From positions 180,536-244,535 of the forward strand of contig PXRN01000003.1 of NCBI GenBank assembly GCA_003021045.1: a stretch of 64,000 bases of DNA, read 5' to 3'. This stretch comes from Halobacteriales archaeon QS_4_69_34 (lineage in GTDB: Archaea > Halobacteriota > Halobacteria > Halobacteriales > Halococcaceae). Below, piece by piece: positions 44,653 to 52,361 of the stretch (position 1 is its first letter; the number at the start of each line of letters is the position of its first letter). Made by a program: the position numbers and the translations under genes. The notes beneath the pieces were generated by a model. The model was not told the origin of the DNA and ran no database searches. It worked only from the letters and a program-made list of their open reading frames with translations.

Positions 44653-45457
44653 ATGGTCGCCGTCTATCCGGGGCTTACGCTCCTGCTCGTGTTCGCGCTC
44701 GCGATACTGTTCATCCGGATCGGAGCGATCGCCTTGACTATGACCGGTCTCTCGCCGGACGTCGCCTCCTTCCAGGCCATCCGCGTTTCCGGAGCCGGCT
44801 ACACGACCGAAGAGGCCGAACAGACGGTTGCGACGCCCGAGCGACGGAAGATCGTGAAGGCACTCATTCGCGTCGGGAGCCTCAGCCTCCTCGGTGCTCT
44901 CGCTCCGCTCGTTGGCTCGTTCGCCGGCGGCGACGGGAACGTCCTCACGCTCGTCTATATCCTCGTCGGCGCCGGCGTGATCGTCGTCTTCGCCCACAGT
45001 CGCTGGTTGAACCGGCTCGTCACGCCCCTCGTCAGGCGAGCGCTCAGCCGGACCACGAGCCTCGATATCCGTGATTACAGCCAATTGCTCAGCCTCCACG
45101 GCGAGTATCGCGTCTCCGAGATCGACGCCCGAGCGGGCGAGGATCGCCGACGGTCCGCTCAGGGAGTTGGACCTCGCCGCCGAGGACGTGCTCGTGTTGG
45201 AGATCGAGCGGGCTGACGGGTCGTATCTCGGCGCTCCCGGAGCCGACGCCGAGATCGAGCCGGGGGACACGCTCGTCGTGTACGGCCGACAACACCGGCT
45301 CGAGGAACTGGCAGGCCGCGAGGCGGGCGACAGCCAGGCGCGCGAGGATGCCGTCGGCGATCACGAGAAGCACCTCGAAGGACGAAACGAGCGCGCCGGA
45401 GGGACGACTCCGGCCGAGAGGTCCCGGGGCGGATCCGAGCCGAGTCGCTCTCGATAG
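44653..45457 (+). pseudogene. Membrane protein with TrkA-C domain, interrupted by a frameshift
   Basis: The first frame (ATG 44653) gives two or three membrane helices, then LDIRDYSQLLSLHGEYRVSE. It then loses its TrkA-C reading near 45140. The domain continues in the next frame as IADGPLRELDLAAEDVLVLE, ADGSYLGAPGADAEIEPGD and TLVVYGRQHRLEEL. Comparison with the usual motif (GEW-IA) suggests that two bases were lost between GAG and GATC, removing a Trp codon. Intact homologues are regulators of ion flow with RCK-C ligand domains. This could be true decay or a sequencing error. Confidence 0.75.
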
Positions 45458-45547
45458 CCAGCGGCGTCCTCTCGTCCGGCCGCCGAAGCGGGACGGGTAT
45501 CAGCCGGAAGCCTCCGGGTGCGCTTCGCGGCTGGGTCACTGCCCTCG

Positions 45548-45754
45548 CTACCGGATGGTGGCCCGGGATCCGGAAGCACTCGGTTGAGTGCCCGCCGCTC
45601 GCGCGAGACACTCCGCCGAGCAGTAGTGCCGGTTCTCGACGCCCAGTTCGCCGGGGGCGTTACAGCTGCGAACGAAGACGGTCTCGCCTTCGGGGAGGGG
45701 GCCGTCGTGGACGTCCCAGCCGAGCTCCCGGCCACATCCTTGACAGCGGCTCAT
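45548..45754 (-). CDS. Small zinc-ribbon-like protein
   Basis: A 68-residue protein starting at ATG 45754. CQGCGRELG near the N terminus and RHYCSAECLARAA near the C terminus give two Cys pairs that likely hold zinc, with a third Cys in RSCNAPGEL. Such MYND/treble-clef-like haloarchaeal proteins are common and mostly uncharacterised. It is 9 bp downstream of the decayed gene at 45764, with which it was probably co-transcribed. Confidence 0.65.
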   Translation of the reverse strand: MSRCQGCGRELGWDVHDGPLPEGETVFVRSCNAPGELGVENRHYCSAECLARAAGTQPSASGSRATIR

Positions 45755-45763
45755 GGATACTAC

Positions 45764-46182
45764 TCAGCATCTCTCGACGCCTGAGCGCGCTGGCTGCGTA
45801 TGCAGGGAGTTCCACCAGCCGTCCCCATCGATCTCGTGGTCGAGCGCCTCCCGGGAGAGCTCCTCCAGCGTGTCCCGGGCGCGCCGTATCGTCCCGTCGT
45901 CGATGTCGTCGATCGACTCGACGCCGTGGGCTCCACCGTGGGCCGTCTCCAGTGCCTCGAGGTTGCGGTCGCCGGCCGGATCGACCACCGGGAGCTTGAG
46001 GTCGGTGAACCGTTCGGGCGGAAACCCCGACGCCGAGAGCAGGAAGTGCTCCCCGATCTCCGAGAGGTCGTCGGTATCGAAGTCGTTCTCCTGGGGTGCA
46101 CTCCAGTCTTCGGTCGTCGTCCCCGTGTAGTCGGGCCGGTGTGTCGTAGTCGGTCGTAGGCTTACGGCTGGTGTTCACTCAT
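45764..46182 (-). pseudogene. Acidic protein of unknown family with broken 5' end
   Basis: One minus-strand frame (ending 45764) reads as a clear acidic haloarchaeal protein: DYTGTTTEDWSAPQENDFDT, DDLSEIGEHFLLSASGFPPE, LKLPVVDPAGDRNLEALETA, and IRRARDTLEELSREAL. The frame has no ATG, GTG or TTG at its beginning. A plausible start, MSEHQP at 46182, is in a different frame and stops at 46162. An indel near 46163 would join them. The family is not recognised. Confidence 0.55.
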
Positions 46183-46318
46183 GTCGATCGGTTCGAACGG
46201 CGGTTCAAAGTCCTCGGGAAGCTGGTCGCGCGTCCTCCAGCTCGCTGCCGCTCACGTTGTGGCCGAGCGTCAGCACGGCGCGGACGTGAACGGCTCCGAG
46301 GAACTCGTCTTCTCGCAT
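46162..46318 (-). pseudogene. DUF2267-like fragment with frameshift
   Basis: ATG at 46318 gives MREDEFLGAVHVRAVLTLGH and NVSGSELEDA. Near 46227-46233 the sequence passes to another frame as RDQLPEDFEPPFEPID. Joined, it aligns with the second half of the intact DUF2267 protein at 42532 (ARTVVDVLSEAVSEGE... LPEEYDPLFEIAD). The first half of the family is missing, so this is both truncated and frameshifted. Confidence 0.55.
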
Positions 46319-46548
46319 GGTCGAATCAGGGGCGGCGCCCGAGGGGCCGTAGCCCCGCCCTCTCGTTCAGCCTTGGGCCTTCTCTGGCAAGCGGGCGCGT
46401 ACCGGACCGGTACTCTTCCCTGCTCGTCGTTCCACGCCACCTTCCCCAGCGCCGCCGGCGATGCGGGACCCGCGGGCGCGACGGGGGCAGATACGACAGG
46501 GTGGCACGAGCGCAACGGCTTTCCCGCTCGTGGCGCTACCCCCACGGG

Positions 46549-48069
46549 ATGTCCACCGAATCGGCGTCGGTCGAGGAGCGAAAGAACGTCATCGAACAGC
46601 GCCACCGGGAGGCCGCGAGCGAGGCGATCCCCGAGGGACCCGCGAAGCTGTACGTCGATGGGGAGTGGGTCGAGAGCGCCTCGGGCGAGACCTTCGAGAC
46701 GCGCGATCCGACGACGAACGAGGTCCTCGCGACGGTCGCGGCGGGCACCGCCGAGGACGTCGATAGGGCCGTGGCAGCCGCGCAGTCGGCCTACGAGGAC
46801 GAGTGGGCCGACACGAGCGCGCGCGAGCGACAGGGAATCCTGAACGAGATCGCAGGCCGGATCGAAGGCCGGATCGACGAGTTCGCCACGATCGACACCC
46901 TCGACAACGGCAAACCCATCCGGGAGTCCCGGGCCGACGCCTACATCGCCGCCGACTACTTCCGGTACTTCGCGGGCGCGGCCCGGCGGACGGGGGGCGA
47001 GACCGTCCCCACCGAATCGGGTAAACACGTCGAAACGATTCGAGAGCCCTACGGCGTCGTCGGGCAGGTCATTCCGTGGAACTTTCCCCTCCTGATGGCC
47101 GCGTGGAAAATCGCGCCGGCGCTCGCGGCCGGCAACACGGTAGTGTTGAAGCCGGCCGAGGAGACGCCCCTCTCGGCGCTCGAACTCGTCCGCGAGATCG
47201 AGGACGTCCTGCCCGACGGCGTCCTCAATCTCGTCACCGGCTTCGGCGAGGAGGCCGGCGCACCCCTCACGAGCCACCCCGACGTCCGGAAGGTCGCCTT
47301 CACGGGATCGACGGCGGTCGGCAAGGAAGTCATGAAAGCCGCCGCCGAGACGATCACCGACGTGACCCTCGAACTCGGCGGGAAGAGCCCCGTCGTGGTG
47401 TTCCCCGACGCCGACGTCGAGCGCGCGGTGCGGGTGGTGATGCTGGCGATGTTCTACAACACCGGCGAGTGCTGCACGGCGGGGACGCGCCTGTTCCTCC
47501 ACGCCGACGTCAAGGAGGCGTTCATGGAGGCGTTCGTCGCCGCCGCGGAGGACCTGACGGTCGGCGATCCCCTGGAGAAGGAGACCCGGCTGGGACCGAA
47601 GGTGAGCCGCGAGCAGGCCGAGCGCACCCTCGGATTCGTCGAGGAGGCCCGCGAGCTGGACGCGACGATCCACACCGGCGGGGGCGCACCCGACGACGAG
47701 GCCCTCGCCGAGGGGGCGTTCGTCGCGCCGACGATCATCGAGGGGCTCAACCACGATTCCCGACCTGTACAGGAGGAGATCTTCGGGCCCGTCGAGGAGG
47801 TCTTCGAGTGGACCGACTACGAGGCGATGATCGAACTCGCCAACGACGTCGACTACGGGCTCGCCGCGGGCGTCATCACCGAGGACCTCGATCGGGCCTA
47901 CGAGGCCGCCCACGACATCGAAGCGGGGACGGTGTGGGTCAACCAGTACAACGACTTCCCGCCCGGGATGCCTTTCGGCGGGTTCAAGCAGTCGGGCATC
48001 GGCCGCGAGAACGCCGCCGAAACCCTAGAGCACTACACGCAGACGAAAAGTATCGATATCGACCTGTAG
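46549..48069 (+). CDS. Aldehyde dehydrogenase (ALDH superfamily)
   Basis: A 506-residue NAD(P)-dependent aldehyde dehydrogenase. The catalytic Asn is in VIPWNFPLLMAAWKIAP, the cofactor loop is VAFTGSTAVGKEV, the general base is ELGGKSPVVV, and the catalytic Cys is in YNTGECCTAGTR. EEIFGPVEEVFEW and PFGGFKQSGIGREN end the catalytic region. It is closest in motif spelling to broad betaine/phenylacetaldehyde-type enzymes, so the substrate is open. ATG at 46549 is chosen; a long upstream open frame overlaps the pseudogenes and is Arg-rich. It lies intact among frameshifted neighbours. Confidence 0.93.
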   Translation: MSTESASVEERKNVIEQRHREAASEAIPEGPAKLYVDGEWVESASGETFETRDPTTNEVLATVAAGTAEDVDRAVAAAQSAYEDEWADTSARERQGILNEIAGRIEGRIDEFATIDTLDNGKPIRESRADAYIAADYFRYFAGAARRTGGETVPTESGKHVETIREPYGVVGQVIPWNFPLLMAAWKIAPALAAGNTVVLKPAEETPLSALELVREIEDVLPDGVLNLVTGFGEEAGAPLTSHPDVRKVAFTGSTAVGKEVMKAAAETITDVTLELGGKSPVVVFPDADVERAVRVVMLAMFYNTGECCTAGTRLFLHADVKEAFMEAFVAAAEDLTVGDPLEKETRLGPKVSREQAERTLGFVEEARELDATIHTGGGAPDDEALAEGAFVAPTIIEGLNHDSRPVQEEIFGPVEEVFEWTDYEAMIELANDVDYGLAAGVITEDLDRAYEAAHDIEAGTVWVNQYNDFPPGMPFGGFKQSGIGRENAAETLEHYTQTKSIDIDL

Positions 48070-48135
48070 CCGCGTTCGGCGGGGCCGCCCGCCTCCTGTC
48101 GATAAATCCGGTGGGCCGTCCGCGCTGGCGAGCGC

Positions 48136-48975
48136 TCAGTCGTCCGTCCTGCGTGCGCCCCTGGGTTCGAGGCCCGTGTCGCCCCGGACGATGTGGCCGT
48201 ACTTCAGGAGGCCGACGAAGATGGTGCCGCCGACCGCGTTGCCGAGGGTGGCGACGAGCAGGAATCGTCCGTAGTCGCTCAAGCCGACGGCGGCAGTGCC
48301 GACTGCGGCGGCGAGCATCTCGACGTTGCCGGCGATCGAGTGGGGCAGGTGGAGAAAGCCGATGACGAACGTGACGGTGAAGACGACCAGCAGTTGGCTG
48401 ACGGTGTCGCGGGCGGCCACGACGAGCCACGAGAGCAGGCCCATGAGCCAGCCCGCGAGCAGCGCCCCGCCGAACAGCGCGAGCGTGCCGTGGCTGGTGA
48501 ACGGCTCGGCGATCTCGACGAGGGCGTCGAGCTCGAAGGCACCGAAGGCCGGCCCGAACGAGACCGCGAACACCGCAAAGATCGCACTGCCGAGGATGTT
48601 GCCAGCGAAGACGACCCCCCACAGCCAGCCCAGTGCGCGGAGCGATACCTGACGGTCGAGCACGGGCAACACCGCGAGCGTCGTGTGCTCGGTGAACAGC
48701 TCCGAGCGCCCGAGGATCACGAAGATGAAGCCGACGGTGTAAACCGTCCCTGCCAAGATCTCCCGTAGCGGCTCGTCGTAGACGCCGGCGGTGATCGTCA
48801 GCATGGCCGCCACGAGCAGCGGGCCGAAGGCCAGATCGAGTCCAGCCGACACCCCCGAGAGAAAGAGGCCACTGGTCGAGCGACGGAACTGCGAGAGCGC
48901 CTCCTCGATCTGTTGGGTGAGAATACTTTCCGAGGACTTGCGGGCATCGGCGGGATCGGACGATGGCGTACTCAT
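48136..48975 (-). CDS. Formate/nitrite transporter (FNT) family channel
   Basis: A 279-residue protein with six membrane helices. Family signatures include SAGLDLAFGPLLVA in helix 1, LGRSELFTEHTTLAVLP, NILGSAIFA after the central break, and FLHLPHSIAGNVEML. FNT channels conduct small monovalent anions such as formate or nitrite. ATG at 48975 is chosen; an in-frame ATG at 49026 would add 17 residues. It is convergent with the aldehyde dehydrogenase, 66 bp away. No formate or nitrite enzyme is linked. Confidence 0.87.
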   Translation of the reverse strand: MSTPSSDPADARKSSESILTQQIEEALSQFRRSTSGLFLSGVSAGLDLAFGPLLVAAMLTITAGVYDEPLREILAGTVYTVGFIFVILGRSELFTEHTTLAVLPVLDRQVSLRALGWLWGVVFAGNILGSAIFAVFAVSFGPAFGAFELDALVEIAEPFTSHGTLALFGGALLAGWLMGLLSWLVVAARDTVSQLLVVFTVTFVIGFLHLPHSIAGNVEMLAAAVGTAAVGLSDYGRFLLVATLGNAVGGTIFVGLLKYGHIVRGDTGLEPRGARRTDD

Positions 48976-49123
48976 GGGCTGGAAGGGACAAAACGATCGA
49001 CGGTCGACGACTGTCGTGGTCGACATGTAGTGAACCGGTCGGGAAAAGCGTTGCCGTTGCACTGGCCGGGCGGCTGCTGGCCGGGAACCATACCTACATC
49101 CGCTTGTGTGTCCAACCACCTCC

Positions 49124-49713
49124 ATGACCGAGGAGTCGCCAGCAGAGCGCGAGGATCTCCCGGGCAGCGACGGCGAGCACGCCCTCCAGGAGTGCTTCGG
49201 GACGGCCGCGCGGGCGCTCGCGTTCTACGAGGACGACCTCCACGAGCGGCTCACCGACCGCATGATCGAGTTCGTCGGCGAGCGCATCATGTTCTTCCCG
49301 GCCACCGCCGACGCCGAGGGCCACACCGACTGCTCGCCCCGGATCGGCCCGGCGGGTTCGTCAACGTCCTCGACGCCGAGACCCTCGCGTACCCGGAGTA
49401 CCGCGGCAACGGCGTCAACGCCTCGCTCGGGAACGTCCGCGAGAACCCCACGCCACCTTCCTGCTCGTCGACTGGTGGGACACGACGGTCGGACTGCACG
49501 TCAACGGCCGGGCGAGCCTGCACGACTCACTGTCGGGGGCGACGGACCCGACCGGGGTCGATCGGACGAAGACGTGGGTCGTCCTCGAGGTCGAAGAGGC
49601 GCACATCCACTGTGCGAAGCACGGTCCCCCAGCTCTCCGTCGAGGCGTTCGATCCCCCGTGGGGTACCGACGACGCGGACGCGAAGCAGGCGGGCTTCCT
49701 TGCCGAAAACTGA
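49124..49713 (+). pseudogene. Pyridoxamine 5'-phosphate-oxidase-like protein with three frameshifts
   Basis: ATG 49124 gives an ordinary start (DLHERLTDRMIEFVGERIMF and DCSPRIGPAG). The protein then continues in a second frame (FVNVLDAETLAYPEYRGNGV, NASLGNVRENP) after about 49355, and in a third (ATFLLVDWWDTTVGLHVNGR, TWVVLEVEEAHIHCAKH) after about 49450. It returns to the second frame (VPQLSVEAFDPPWG... KQAGFLAEN) after about 49622. Each step is explained by a one-base deletion, deletion and insertion. Read through, it is a split-barrel flavin-binding protein of the PNPOx type. It is either inactive or affected by sequencing errors. Confidence 0.78.
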
Positions 49714-50148
49714 CGATCCGAGCCGCGCGGGCGGGATCGAAAGGGCAAAAGTCGGCGGGTCACGGCCCGGGGCTCGACCTGCGCTCCGACCGCCCGGCCC
49801 TGCTGGGGTCGGGATGTCTCGGAGGTTCCTCCGCGGTCCCCGTAACTGACTCGCGCGTCAGCGGGGAGGGTGGCCCCGTGCCGACGGAGACAGGCGGCCA
49901 TCCGCGGGTGCGGTATCCTGGCGTGACCGGCGGCCTGATCGAGGGGTGAACGTGCTGCCGCAGTACAGCGTGATCGTCGTCCGGAGAAATCGGTTACCAC
50001 TTTTTGCTTTTATACACTACATCTACGTCTTCGCAAACTTCGGGAAGCTGCATGTCGATATTGCAACGAAAACGACGGAGAATACAGAGTTTCGAGAACT
50101 GTCTCGGTGTCGTGGTGAGCTCGATATCCGGTCGGCCGGCCAGCGGGG
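49714..50148. other. Intergenic region with an isolated AT-rich promoter-like block
   Basis: Around 50005-50060 the DNA becomes AT-rich (CTTTTTGCTTTTATACACT), giving a TATA-like TTTATA on the plus strand and TATAAAAG on the minus strand. Neither faces a recognised gene directly: cytidine deaminase ends at 50149 on the minus strand. It may serve a small RNA or be a relic. No protein is supported. Confidence 0.3.
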
Positions 50149-50595
50149 TCACCAGTGTCGCGTCGGCAGCAGCGATTCGACCGACGCCTTCCGCGGCCCG
50201 TCGGTCGTCGGGAAGACCACGGCACAGGACTCGTCGTAGTCACAGAGCAGCTCGCGGCAGACGCCGCAGGCGGTCACGACCTCGAAGTCCCGATCCTCGT
50301 CGGGGAGTGGATGCCGAACCGCGACGCTGGCATCGAAGTCGCTCGCGCCGGCGATGCGGGCAGCCGAGAGCGCCGACGGCTCCGCACAGACCGACGCGCG
50401 GCCGACGCTGGCCGGCTGGCTCACGCCGGTGAAGACCTCGCCGCCAGCCGTCCTGACGGCCGCGCCGACCATATGCGCCCCGTCGAAGTGGTCGGAGTCG
50501 AACGCCGTCTCGGTCGCCTCGCGTGCGCGGTCGACGAGCCGGCGGTCGGCCTCGCTCAGGGCTTCGGCACCGGCCGGCGGGGGGCCAACGTCCAT
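50149..50595 (-). CDS. cdd: Cytidine deaminase
   Basis: A 148-residue zinc deaminase. SVCAEPSALSAAR holds the zinc Cys and catalytic Glu of the C-A-E motif, and TACGVCRELLCDY holds the other two zinc cysteines (usually PCGxCRQ). HMVGAAVRTAGGEVFTGVS precedes them as in the tetrameric enzymes. It turns cytidine or deoxycytidine into uridine in pyrimidine salvage. ATG at 50595 gives a normal family length. It lies 39 bp downstream of the aldehyde dehydrogenase gene on the same strand. Confidence 0.88.
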   Translation of the reverse strand: MDVGPPPAGAEALSEADRRLVDRAREATETAFDSDHFDGAHMVGAAVRTAGGEVFTGVSQPASVGRASVCAEPSALSAARIAGASDFDASVAVRHPLPDEDRDFEVVTACGVCRELLCDYDESCAVVFPTTDGPRKASVESLLPTRHW

Positions 50596-50634
50596 ATCCG
50601 CCCCGGGAGCCGAGGACCGTCAAACGCCTTGCGC

Positions 50635-52011
50635 TCACCCCGCGCCGGCAGACTGCACCCAGACGGTCTTCTCGTTGACGAACTCCCGGAATCCCTGCCG
50701 GGAGAGCTCGCGGCCGTAGCCGGAGTTCTTGACGCCACCGAAGGGAAGCCGGGGATCGGACTTCACGAGCTGGTTGACGTAGGTCATGCCGGCGTCGAGC
50801 TCGTGGGCGACCCGCTCGCCCCGGTCGAGGTCGTCGGTCCACACCGAGGCCCCGAGCCCGAAGTCGGTGTCGTTGGCCAGCTCGATCGCCTCGCGCTCGT
50901 CGGCGACCTCGAAGACGGCGGCCGCGGGACCGAACACCTCCTCGCAGGCCGCGGCCGCGTCGCGGGGCACGTCGCTCAGCACCGTCGGCGGGTAGTAAAA
51001 GCCCGCCCGATCTATGGGCTCGCCGCCGAGCTCGCAGGTCGCGCCCGCCTCGATCGTCCGCTCGACCTGCTCGTGGAGGTCCGCCATCAGATCTTCGCGG
51101 GCCTGCGGGCCGAGATCCGTACCGTCGTCCATCGGGTCGCCGACGGTCAGCGCGTCCATCTCCTCGACGAACCGATCGCGGAAGTCGTCGTAGACGGCCT
51201 CGTGGACGATAAAGCGCTTCGCGGCGATGCAGGACTGCCCGGAGTTGATCGTGCGGGCCGTCGCGCCCACCTCGGCCGCAGTGTCGACGTCGGCGTCGTC
51301 GAGCACGATGAACGGGTCCGACCCACCCAGTTCGAGGACCGACTTCTTGATCTCGCTGCCGGCGGTCTCGGCGACCGCCCGGCCCGCCCCTTCGCTGCCA
51401 GTCAGCGTCACCCCGCTGATGCGCTCGTCGCGGACGATCTCCTCGATCGGATCCGAGCGAACGAGCAGCGACTGGAAGACGCCCTCGGGGTAGCCCGCCC
51501 GTTCGAAGACCTCCGCGATGGCGCGCGCACAGCCGGGGACGTTAGAAGCGTGTTTCAGCAGGCCGACGTTGCCGGCGGTGAGGTTGGGCGCGGCGAAGCG
51601 AAACACCTGCCAGAACGGGAAGTTCCACGGCATGATCGCGAGCACGGGCCCGAGGGGTTCGTGGGAGACGAACGTCCGCGTCCCCGGGTCGCTGGCGATG
51701 GTCTCGTCGGCGAGGTGGGCGTCGGCGTGCTCGGCGCAGTACTCACAGGCCCACGCGGACTTCTCGACCTCCGAGACGGCCGACCCGAGTGGTTTCCCCA
51801 TCTCACGGGTCATCACCTCCGCGTACTCTTCTTTCCGTCTGCGGAGCACGTCGGCCGCCGCCGCGAGCAGCTGCTGGCGCTCGCCGAGGGGGACGTCGCG
51901 CCACTGCTCGAAGGTCTCGTTCGCGCGGTCGAGCGCGGCGTCGACGTCCGCGTCGGTGTCGCCCTCGATCGGATCGAGCGCCTCGCCGGTGGCCGGATTC
52001 ACGCGATCCAT
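50635..52011 (-). CDS. Aldehyde dehydrogenase, succinate-semialdehyde-dehydrogenase-like
   Basis: A 458-residue ALDH, slightly short, as in the Sad/GabD type. It shows NPATGEALDPIEGDTDADVD at the start, AIMPWNFPFWQVFRFAAP, VTLTGSEGAGRAV, LELGGSDPFIVL and INSGQSCIAAKR with the catalytic Cys. EEVFGPAAAVFE and PFGGVKNSGYGREL end the core. It oxidises a short semialdehyde with NAD(P). It is upstream of cytidine deaminase on the same strand. Confidence 0.92.
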   Translation of the reverse strand: MDRVNPATGEALDPIEGDTDADVDAALDRANETFEQWRDVPLGERQQLLAAAADVLRRRKEEYAEVMTREMGKPLGSAVSEVEKSAWACEYCAEHADAHLADETIASDPGTRTFVSHEPLGPVLAIMPWNFPFWQVFRFAAPNLTAGNVGLLKHASNVPGCARAIAEVFERAGYPEGVFQSLLVRSDPIEEIVRDERISGVTLTGSEGAGRAVAETAGSEIKKSVLELGGSDPFIVLDDADVDTAAEVGATARTINSGQSCIAAKRFIVHEAVYDDFRDRFVEEMDALTVGDPMDDGTDLGPQAREDLMADLHEQVERTIEAGATCELGGEPIDRAGFYYPPTVLSDVPRDAAAACEEVFGPAAAVFEVADEREAIELANDTDFGLGASVWTDDLDRGERVAHELDAGMTYVNQLVKSDPRLPFGGVKNSGYGRELSRQGFREFVNEKTVWVQSAGAG

Positions 52012-52361
52012 ACTCGGGGATTCGCCGGGTAGTCAATTGTAGCTTTGGCCTGCATTCACGACCGGGAGTCGATGCGATGTCGGCCGCAAACACCGCACAC
52101 ACGAGAGACCGCCACGGGGTGTGCGCGTAGTGGTACGGCGCGGCGATGCAGATAGCGGTACACACGAGAGACCGCCACCGCTCCGCGACCGTACCGCGGC
52201 CACACTGCCACCGCACGGCCCACGAACCACCCCAGCCGTCACTCCCGGGGGCCGACCGCACCCGCCGGCCGGCGGCGGTCGGAACGCCTTTTCCGTCGCC
52301 CGCCGTCAGCACGCTCCATGGAGCACACCGGCGCTGTGCCCGGGACGGGGCGTGATCGGCC
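52012..52361. repeat. Intergenic region with a 19-bp direct repeat
   Basis: ACACACGAGAGACCGCCAC occurs exactly at 52097-52115 and 52160-52178. Between and after them are GCGG/GTACGG-type words related to those at 32282-32330 and 58930-58995. It separates the divergent aldehyde dehydrogenase and carboxylase genes, so promoters for both are expected. No coding frame is supported. Confidence 0.5.

Noticed and set aside
46171..48069. 632-residue version of the aldehyde dehydrogenase with an upstream extension
   Set aside because: The extra 126 residues are Arg/Gly-rich, overlap the pseudogene area on the other strand and have no similarity to the family. ATG 46549 gives the normal length.
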